From: Streptomyces himalayensis subsp. himalayensis
GTDB lineage: Bacteria; Actinomycetota; Actinomycetes; Streptomycetales; Streptomycetaceae
Assembly (NCBI RefSeq): GCF_013778455.1
Contig: NZ_JACEHE010000002.1
Coordinates: forward strand, 124,001-188,000
Direction: 5' to 3'
Length of the DNA stretch: 64,000 nucleotides
Below the pieces are notes generated by a model, which saw only the letters and a list, made by a program, of their open reading frames with translations, was not told the origin of the DNA and did no database searches. This document shows, one piece after another, positions 58,104-64,000 of this stretch. The position numbers and the translations under genes were made by a program. Position 1 is the stretch's first letter, and every line of letters begins with the position of its first letter.

Positions 58104-58562
58104 GTGGGTTGCTCGCACGCCGCAGGATGTCCCCTTTTCCCCCTACTCAGGGCGAGCTTGCAGGGTTGGCGCGACTACTACTGCGACAGCGAGGATCGGT
58201 GGCGCGACTGTGCGCGCTACAAGTTGTCACTCACCGGCGAGCGCGTGCCGATCAGCCTGTTGCCCAACGGACACCACGCGCATCACCTCGGACAGCCGGC
58301 CGACGTGGGCTCGTCCGGCGCGGCCGACCCAGGGCAGGCACCTGGGCAGGACCCGCCGTCACGGCCCGATCCGTGGTCACCGCAGAACACGGCCCGGTTT
58401 GAACCAGCTCCCCCGCCGACACTGGACGGGTATGACCAGCCGTCACCACTCACACAGACTCCCCAGCCGGAAGACCGCCTCGCTGGACGCAGGCGGCAAG
58501 CACCCAGCTCGAAGCGCGGCTGGTGGGCTCGGCTCGTCGATTGGATGAAAGGCCCCGCATGA
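58104..58562 (+). CDS. small Cys-rich protein, partner of YeeE/YedE genes
   Basis: 152 aa from GTG 58104, with AAGGGAG 4 nt upstream. [39 protein letters not shown] contain four Cys that could bind a metal or carry sulfur; [13 protein letters not shown] follows. The C-terminal half is Pro/Gly/Gln-rich with a basic end. The stop overlaps the next ATG (ATGA). Such proteins accompany sulfur-transport or sulfur-carrier genes; the role is inferred. Confidence 0.65.
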   Translation: MGCSHAAGCPLFPLLRASLQGWRDYYCDSEDRWRDCARYKLSLTGERVPISLLPNGHHAHHLGQPADVGSSGAADPGQAPGQDPPSRPDPWSPQNTARFEPAPPPTLDGYDQPSPLTQTPQPEDRLAGRRRQAPSSKRGWWARLVDWMKGPA

Positions 58563-59215
58563 GTACCTACTGGCCCTGGTGGGCGGGCGCTATAGGGCTC
58601 GCTCTGGTCACCATCGCGTACACCCTCGCCACCGATCGGTCTTTCGGGGTGTCGTCGGCGTGGGATCGCGTGTTGCACTGGCGCAGAGAACGCGACCTCG
58701 AGCGGCTCGAGGAGGAGTTCACCGACGAACGTGCTCTCGCCGACGCGCTCGCCGCAGCCACCGCCGAGCACTTCGGAACCAGCCCCAGCGCGCCCACCTC
58801 GCCGCACAGTCCGTATGAGCAGACGCAGCCGCAGGATCCGAACGTCGAGCCGACCGCGGCCGAGAGCCCCTCGGTCACGACCCTGCGCCCGGTCCCTGTG
58901 GTCACCCAGGCTGCCCTGCTGGTGTCGATTTTCCTCGGCGGACTGATCGCCGCGGTCACTTCCGGGCGGTTCGAGCTCCGCTTCGATATGGGCCCGGGTT
59001 TTCAGAACCTGGTCACCGCCAATCCGACGACCATGATCGCCCTGTTGTTCGTGGGGGGCGTGCTCGTCGGCTTTGGCACTCGACTGGCCGGCGGGTGCAG
59101 CTCCGGCCACGGACTCAGCGGCTGCGGCAGGCTGAGTCCGGTCAGCATCGTCGCGACCGCCGTGTTCTTCGGCACCGCCGTCGCGGTGTCGTTTCTCCTG
59201 TGGAAGGTGATCTGA
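58559..59215 (+). CDS. YeeE/YedE-family membrane protein, half transporter A
   Basis: 218 aa. An N-terminal helix and a charged Glu/Arg/Pro stretch (about 45-120) precede the PF04143-type half with [20 protein letters not shown], the Cys-containing signature of thiosulfate transporter TsuA. The stop overlaps the second half (TGATG). The full permease is made of two genes, as in PmpA/PmpB-type systems. The extra cytoplasmic stretch is unusual. Confidence 0.82.
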   Translation: MSTYWPWWAGAIGLALVTIAYTLATDRSFGVSSAWDRVLHWRRERDLERLEEEFTDERALADALAAATAEHFGTSPSAPTSPHSPYEQTQPQDPNVEPTAAESPSVTTLRPVPVVTQAALLVSIFLGGLIAAVTSGRFELRFDMGPGFQNLVTANPTTMIALLFVGGVLVGFGTRLAGGCSSGHGLSGCGRLSPVSIVATAVFFGTAVAVSFLLWKVI

Positions 59216-59631
59216 TGCGTACCCGAGGCGCAATTCTGCTGGCCAACATCATCACCGGACTGGCTCTCGGCTACACCGTCACCAACATCGGCTTCGGCGA
59301 CTATGCCGAACTGAACCGCATGTTCACCTTCCAGGACCTGCGCATGTTCCTCGCCTTCGCCGGCGCCGTCGTGATCATCGTGTGCGTGTTCGCTCTGCTG
59401 CGGGTCCGCCGCACCCATGGGCGCATCCACGCCGGCGTGATCCCCGGCGCGGTGTTGTTCGGTACGGGCTGGGCGATCTCAGGTGGATGCCCGGCAATCC
59501 CGATCATCCAGGTCGCCAGCGGGTACCTGCCCGCCGTGGTCACGATCGCCGGCGTCGTCGTCGGTATCCGGCTGTGCCGCTGGGCCAACGCCCGATACCT
59601 CCACGTCGACAGCGGCTCCTGCGGGCTGTAA
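59215..59631 (+). CDS. YeeE/YedE-family membrane protein, half transporter B (DUF6691-like)
   Basis: 138 aa, four hydrophobic helices. The second signature is GTGWAISGGCPAIPIIQVASGY with the conserved Cys. Together with the preceding gene it would form a two-subunit channel for thiosulfate or another sulfur compound. Confidence 0.82.
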   Translation: MRTRGAILLANIITGLALGYTVTNIGFGDYAELNRMFTFQDLRMFLAFAGAVVIIVCVFALLRVRRTHGRIHAGVIPGAVLFGTGWAISGGCPAIPIIQVASGYLPAVVTIAGVVVGIRLCRWANARYLHVDSGSCGL

Positions 59632-60132
59632 CCAAGGGCGCCCACCGATACGACCCACCGGGCTCTCGTTTTGATTGGTCGTGAGGGCGAGCGACACCAC
59701 AACCGCACCAGATCAAGCTGCGAACAGCGAAGGCCGGGTGCTCTCCCGAACGCCACCGGCGCCGTCACGCTCCACGCCTCCGCACGGCAGGCCCCCTACG
59801 ACCCGAAGCCGCACAACGCCCACGCCGACCTGGTGCTCAACGCCTCCGAGTGACCCTTCCCGAGGCCCGTCACCGGAACCCCCGGCCCGCATCCTGACCG
59901 GGGGTTCCACTGGTTGCCGCATCGGACAGGGGCAGCCCCGACGATCGACGGCGTGATCTGCACGCCGCCATGACGACCGGGACCCGCTGTGCCTGGTTCG
60001 GGTGGTGAGTCGACGAGGACGGCCCCCGCAACTCGCACCCCCGTCTCCACCAGTCAGCCCGTCTCCACGCGAATGCGGCCCGAGGGCGGCTGCGGCTGCT
60101 CTCACCTGACGTCCGGCCGGCCTGGGCCGCCT
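59632..60132. other. 501-bp region between convergent genes
   Basis: No credible gene. A short frame at 59671-59853 (ATGAVTLHASARQAPYDPKP) may be a degenerate remnant. One clear hairpin lies at 59875-59908. Confidence 0.45.
59875..59908. terminator. 11-bp hairpin between YedE and TerC genes
   Basis: GGAACCCCCGG (59875-59885) pairs with 59898-59908 over a 12-nt loop. It may serve either convergent transcript. Confidence 0.55.
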
Positions 60133-61140
60133 TCACGGTCCCGTTTGTTCGGGGACGGTGGGGTGGGCGCGCAGGGAACCGGCGTGGGCCTTGGCCGACG
60201 GATCGCGTCGGGTCTTGATCAGGCTCGCGATGGTCACCACCAACAGCACCACCGCGATCACCAGAAGGCTGACCGGTGTGGGAATCTCCGGGACGCGCTC
60301 GTCGATGTCCACGTGGGCCCAGTGCAGGATCAGCTTGACACCGATGAACGCCAGGATGATCGACAGTCCGGTCGAGAGGTACACCAGCCGGTCCAGGAGC
60401 CCCTTGACCAGGAAGTACAGCGCCCGCAGGCCGAGCAGCGCGAACGCGTTGGCCACGAAGACGATGTAGGCCTCCCTGGTGACGCCGAAGACCGCGGGGA
60501 TGGAGTCGAGCGCGAACAGCAGGTCGACGCTGCCGATCGCAAGCAGGACGAGGAACAGCGGCGTGACCATCCGGCGGCCGTCGATCCGGGTGAGGAGCTT
60601 TCCGCCCACGTAGTGGTCGGTGATCGGCAGGATGCGGCGCGCCGTCCTGACCACGGCGTTGTCCTCGACGTCGGGGTCCTCGTTGCGGTGCCGGAACAGC
60701 TGGACGGCGGTGTAGATCAGCAACAGCCCGAACAGCAGAAACACGAAGGAGAACAGCGACAGCAGCGCGGCGCCGAGTGCGATGAAGATCGCGCGCAAGG
60801 CGAGCGCGAGCATGATGCCGAAGGTCAGCACCTTGTGCTGGTACTCCTCCGGCACCGCGAAGGTCGTCATGATGATCACGAAGACGAACAGGTTGTCGAC
60901 GGAGAGGCTCTTCTCGATGATGTAGCCCGCGAAGTACTCGGTGCCGAACTCGCCCCCGTACCGGAGGGTGAACCACACGCCGAAGGCGATCGCGACGAGG
61001 ACGTAGAACACCGACCAGAAGGTGGCCTCGCGGAACCCGACCCGGTGCGGGCGCACGGCCGCCAGGACCAGGTCCAGTGCGAGCAGCGCGACGACCAGGC
61101 CGATCGTGAGGCCCCACGTCAGTCCGCCGATTTCCAGCAC
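60133..61140 (-). CDS. TerC-family integral membrane protein
   Basis: 335 aa from GTG 61140, with GGAGG upstream. TerC features: EYFAGYIIEKSLSVDNLFVF (Glu/Asp in the membrane), ALRAIFIALGAALLS, and the second half IGSVDLLFALDSIPAVFGVT with Asp/Ser repeats. About eight helices. Members confer tellurite resistance or help manganese export and load exported metalloenzymes. The specific role here is unknown. The open frame upstream to 61185 is excluded by the RBS. Confidence 0.93.
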   Translation of the reverse strand: MLEIGGLTWGLTIGLVVALLALDLVLAAVRPHRVGFREATFWSVFYVLVAIAFGVWFTLRYGGEFGTEYFAGYIIEKSLSVDNLFVFVIIMTTFAVPEEYQHKVLTFGIMLALALRAIFIALGAALLSLFSFVFLLFGLLLIYTAVQLFRHRNEDPDVEDNAVVRTARRILPITDHYVGGKLLTRIDGRRMVTPLFLVLLAIGSVDLLFALDSIPAVFGVTREAYIVFVANAFALLGLRALYFLVKGLLDRLVYLSTGLSIILAFIGVKLILHWAHVDIDERVPEIPTPVSLLVIAVVLLVVTIASLIKTRRDPSAKAHAGSLRAHPTVPEQTGP

Positions 61141-61536
61141 CGTCGCCTCCGACTCCGTTCGGTGCTGCCGCGCCGACGGCCGCAATCGTCCCGGTGATCA
61201 CCTCGCACGGTACTTCATCCGTCTGACACGGCGTCGGACCGAAATGGGCGAACGTGACGCCATGCTCGACTCGCAGGTTGGGGCACACACCGCTCGGCGT
61301 CTCGACTCGCAGGACACCGCTCGGCGTCTGGCCGGTGCCGTCCCGGACGCAGCGGTGCTCCTGCTGCCCGGAGCCGGCACTCCGTGGTGGCCGGAGCGAA
61401 CCTGTCCCTGCCCACCTGCGGAAGGCGGCGACGTCAGGCGACACGGCGCGCCGATGACGGGCCCCGAGGGCACCGCGGTACCGGGTGCCTGCGGACGGCC
61501 CGCACCTCGCTGTGCGGACCGTCGGCGTTTCCCGCG
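61141..61536. other. 396-bp intergenic region with a short direct repeat
   Basis: CTCGACTCGCAGG at 61265 and 61301, each followed by ACACCGCTCGGCGTCT (61287, 61314). No gene is supported. The TerC promoter is expected near 61141-61230. Confidence 0.5.
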
Positions 61537-62817
61537 TCAGTTGTTGTCTGCGGCCCGGCGGCGGCGTACGGCGAGAACCGCTCCGGCGCCGAGTACGACG
61601 GTGGCGGTGGCCGCGAGGGCGAGTGGCATCGTCGCGGAGGACGTACCGGTCGTGGCGAGGTCCCCGCTGGCCGTCGCCTGCTCGGACGTGCCGCCCTGCG
61701 CCGACGGGCCCGTACCCGCGCCGGGCTTCGCGGCACCCGGCCGCGTGTCGTCGTCCTTGCCTGGCTGGCCGGGCTCCGCGTCGTCGACCGGACCGGGATC
61801 GCTGCCCACGGGCAGCAGCTCGAAGTCGTAGCGCTTCATCGGGCCCAGGATGCAGGGGTTGTACGCGTCGGCGGCGTCACTGGCGAACAGGGCGAAGGCG
61901 TCGGCGGCCTGGGCCGCGGAGTCGACCTTCATACGCATCTTCACGTCGCTGTGGCCGCCCGGCTTCATGGTGTCGATGTGCGCGATGTGCTCGGGCTCGT
62001 TGCCGCCCAGGGCCTGCCAGTCAGAGCCGTTGGACCACTCCACCTTCAGCCGGCTCTTCTCACCGCTGCCCTCGCCGTCCGCGTGGAAGAACACCAGCGG
62101 GTCCACCGTCAGCGTGCGCTCGGTGCCGTTGGTCACGCGCAGGGTGAAGTCGACGGTGGTCCCCGCGACGACCTTCGACGGCAGCCCTACCGCGAGCGAG
62201 GTCAGCCCGTCCTCGCGGACACACTCCTTGGCGGCGGCGAGCGCCTTTTCGGCGGCCTCCTTGGCCTCGAGGGCCTTCTCGGGGGCGTCCTGGACCAGGC
62301 TGTACTTGCGGAACGCCTCCACCCTGGCGTCGTCCAGCGCGGTGCGGGCCTCCTTGGCCTCGGCTTCGGCCTCCTTCTCGGCCGTGACCGCCTTCTCCAG
62401 ATCGGCTTCGGCGGCTTCCAGGGCCTCCTGCGCCGCGGCCTTCTCGGCGTCGCTCTCGGCCGTTTCGACCTTGGCCTTGGCGTCGGCGACGGCCTCCTCG
62501 GCAGCGGCAACGGCGTCGGCCGCTTCCTTGGCCGCCTTGTCCGCCGCGATCGTGGCCGCCTTGAGCGGGTGCTCGTCGGAGTCCAGGGCGGCCAGGGTGG
62601 CCTCGAGCTCCTTCTGCCCCTCCTCCTTGGCGATGACGGCTTCCTCGTATGCCTTCTTCGCGTCGGCGGCAGCCTTTTCCAGCTCCGCGTACGTCGGCTG
62701 GTTCTGTGTCTGTGCCGCGGACGGCCCGACGGCGAGTGCGGGAGTAGCGCTGAACAGCACGACGGGCGTGGCTGCCGCGACCGCGACGGCCACAGCGAGG
62801 GAACGGCGAAGCTTCAC
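61537..62817 (-). CDS. LAxTG sortase substrate with coiled-coil stalk
   Basis: 426 aa, GTG start with AAAGG 7 nt upstream. A Sec signal peptide (about 1-29, ...ATPALA) is followed by an Ala/Glu/Lys coiled coil (about 42-195), then a beta-rich domain (VVAGTTVDFTLRVTNGTERTL) with single Cys pair (KECVRED; YNPCIL), a Pro/Gly linker, and the sorting signal LATTG (387-391), membrane helix and RRRR tail. LAxTG is the motif of class E sortases in Streptomyces. It is probably wall-anchored; the ligand is unknown. Confidence 0.88.
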   Translation of the reverse strand: MKLRRSLAVAVAVAAATPVVLFSATPALAVGPSAAQTQNQPTYAELEKAAADAKKAYEEAVIAKEEGQKELEATLAALDSDEHPLKAATIAADKAAKEAADAVAAAEEAVADAKAKVETAESDAEKAAAQEALEAAEADLEKAVTAEKEAEAEAKEARTALDDARVEAFRKYSLVQDAPEKALEAKEAAEKALAAAKECVREDGLTSLAVGLPSKVVAGTTVDFTLRVTNGTERTLTVDPLVFFHADGEGSGEKSRLKVEWSNGSDWQALGGNEPEHIAHIDTMKPGGHSDVKMRMKVDSAAQAADAFALFASDAADAYNPCILGPMKRYDFELLPVGSDPGPVDDAEPGQPGKDDDTRPGAAKPGAGTGPSAQGGTSEQATASGDLATTGTSSATMPLALAATATVVLGAGAVLAVRRRRAADNN

Positions 62818-63012
62818 TGGGGGACCTTTCCTAATGAGAGAGAAAGGAGAACGGCCACCGAAAAGCGTGCGGCGGCCTGAACGGCGATGAGTGTATAGCT
62901 CAAGTAAAGGAGCCGTTCAGCGCCTCTTCGGCTCCACCGTTTACCCCCGGAGGCGTCACAGGAATAAATCGGACGGACAAGGATCGTTGCTCACGACGTC
63001 CGTACTTTTTCT

Positions 63013-63026
63013 GTGACTCATGTCAC
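63013..63026. promoter_or_regulatory. Crp-like site GTGACTCATGTCAC
   Basis: It fits GTG-N6-GNCAC exactly. It lies 196 bp upstream of the LAxTG gene start and 271 bp upstream of the CPBP gene. Confidence 0.45.
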
Positions 63027-63225
63027 CTCACTGCCGTCGGCGGCGGTCGTCGCCGGTGGTCAGACCGTACGACGCCGCTCATTGCAGCGACTCATTGCAG
63101 CGGCCGGTTGAGCTCACCCCCGCTCGCATAACCACATCACCCCACCACGTCAAGTCCCGTTTTTTTGGGGCATGACGGTCATCTTCCGATCCTGTCTGCT
63201 GACCTCAGGGCCGCATCAAAAGGGT

Positions 63226-63270
63226 GCAGTCCTCAGTCAGGCCCTTGAGGGCGCAGTCCTCAGTCAGGCC
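63226..63270. repeat. 18-bp direct repeat before the CPBP gene
   Basis: GCAGTCCTCAGTCAGGCC at 63226-63243 and 63253-63270, 27 bp apart, ending 26 bp before the start codon. Confidence 0.8.
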
Positions 63271-63296
63271 TTAGAGATCGAGTCGAGGTGGATTCC

Positions 63297-64000
63297 ATGA
63301 GCACTCTCAACCATGCACCGGTAATAGAAGCGCCCCGTGATGTCGGCCAAGCACCCCCACCGAAATCACGCGTGATCGCCGCATCGGCCGGAACGCCCTA
63401 TCACCGGTTGGCGCGGACCGACCTGCACCGCTGGTGGCGTCCGCTGGTGGCCACGCTTGTCGCCGTGGTCGTCTGGTTTCTGCTCCAGCTCAACGTGGGA
63501 ATCGGCCTGGGCGTGGCGGCTGGGCTGACCGGGGTCGAGCCGGGCACGGGCGGCCTGATCTTCGCCGATCCCCTCTGGGACAACGCTGCTCTGCTGCTCA
63601 CACTCGCGCTCCTGATCCCGGGGGTGCTGATCGCGGCGCGCCTGGTGCAACGCCGACCAGCCGGATCCCTGTCCTCGGTGACCGGTCGGCTGCGCTGGCG
63701 TTGGCTGCTGGTCTGCATGGTGGCGGCCGTGGGCGCGGTGGTGCTCCTGTTCAACCTGATAGCGGTCTTCACCGCCGCGTCCGGGGACGTGCCCTGGGAG
63801 GGGATGTTCGCCTTGCCGGCCGGCGTCTGGGCGGACTGGCCGACGTTCCTGACCGCCGCCGCGGTGCTCGTGTTGCTGGTGCCCTTCCAGGCCGCCGCAG
63901 AGGAGTACGTCTTCCGAGGCTGGATCCCGCAGGTCTTCGGCTGCTATCTGCGCACCCCTTGGGTCGGGATCGTCGTCGGAGGTGCGCTGTTCGCCCTGGC
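63297..64000 (+). CDS. CPBP-family intramembrane glutamic endopeptidase, 3' end outside the window
   Basis: The frame from ATG 63297 (MSTLNHAPVIEAPRDVGQAP) has GAGGTGG 5 nt upstream and runs off the right edge. After about 45 hydrophilic residues come hydrophobic helices (PLVATLVAVVVWFLLQLNV, LLLTLALLIPGVLIAARL, WLLVCMVAAVGAVVLLFNL). The motif AEEYVFRGW at about residues 200-208 is the EExxxR catalytic signature of CPBP (Rce1-like) proteases. They act on membrane proteins or prenylated peptides. Substrate unknown. Confidence 0.9.
   Translation, partial: MSTLNHAPVIEAPRDVGQAPPPKSRVIAASAGTPYHRLARTDLHRWWRPLVATLVAVVVWFLLQLNVGIGLGVAAGLTGVEPGTGGLIFADPLWDNAALLLTLALLIPGVLIAARLVQRRPAGSLSSVTGRLRWRWLLVCMVAAVGAVVLLFNLIAVFTAASGDVPWEGMFALPAGVWADWPTFLTAAAVLVLLVPFQAAAEEYVFRGWIPQVFGCYLRTPWVGIVVGGALFAL

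Larger units (their letters stand above)
62818..63296. other. 479-bp divergent regulatory region
   Basis: No gene. It contains a Crp-like palindrome at 63013-63026 and an 18-bp direct repeat at 63226/63253. It lies between the LAxTG gene and the CPBP protease gene. A run of T residues at 63162-63167 interrupts the GC-rich sequence. Confidence 0.5.

Overview
The window comes from the chromosome of a high-GC actinobacterium, almost certainly a Streptomyces. Third codon positions are strongly G/C. The gene content and order (hppA, bldG with its anti-sigma partner, a Tad/Flp-like cluster, acsA, nhaA, a MarP-like protease, nth, crp, a paired ArsA-like ATPase operon, wblA, a class A PBP) match, from memory, the central region of the S. 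coelicolor chromosome around bldG and wblA. No search could be run, so family names rest on motifs read by eye.

Layout. 1-12.2 kb: a truncated lipoprotein gene, the proton-pumping pyrophosphatase hppA, the bldG/anti-sigma switch, an MrfA-like helicase whose 5' end carries two TTA codons and an apparent frame break, and a tightly overlapping minus-strand Tad cluster (CpaE-like, TadA, TadB, TadC, Flp-type pilin, two TadE-like pseudopilins). 12.7-40.4 kb: ordinary core genes, including a HAD hydrolase, a degenerate Fic protein, a polysaccharide deacetylase lipoprotein, a SulP transporter fused to a beta-carbonic anhydrase, acsA, nhaA, an epoxide-hydrolase-like enzyme, a MarP-like protease, two Nudix enzymes, nth with a histone-H1-like tail, crp, RidA, two ArsA-type ATPases, wblA, a PBP, YqeY and a metallophosphoesterase.

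40.6-55.6 kb: a complete integrative and conjugative element (AICE) of about 14.96 kb, inserted in the 3' half of tRNA-Pro(CGG) and bounded by 45-bp perfect att repeats. It encodes Int and Xis, a primase-polymerase plus ATPase replication pair (RepPP type), an FtsK/TraB-type DNA translocase with small spread proteins, and a regulatory end (XRE regulator, Nudix protein, HD protein, double-domain GntR regulator). It also carries a tRNA-guanine-transglycosylase/DpdA-like protein, the best candidate for an unusual function here. Several repeat systems mark it: a GTGACGCAG iteron array beside xis, a 25-bp direct repeat inside both att arms, and a 54/57-bp hairpin leader repeated in two transcription units.

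55.65-58.1 kb: a graveyard. Just outside attR lie the terminator that probably belonged to the tRNA, a pSAM2-like integrase arm site, a frameshifted integrase relict and two inverted scraps of a RepSA-type initiator, followed by a probable transposase scrap. This suggests repeated occupation of the same tRNA by different elements. 58.1-64 kb: a small Cys-rich protein with a split YeeE/YedE sulfur-transport pair, a TerC-family membrane protein, an LAxTG sortase substrate with a coiled-coil stalk, and a CPBP-family membrane protease cut by the window end.
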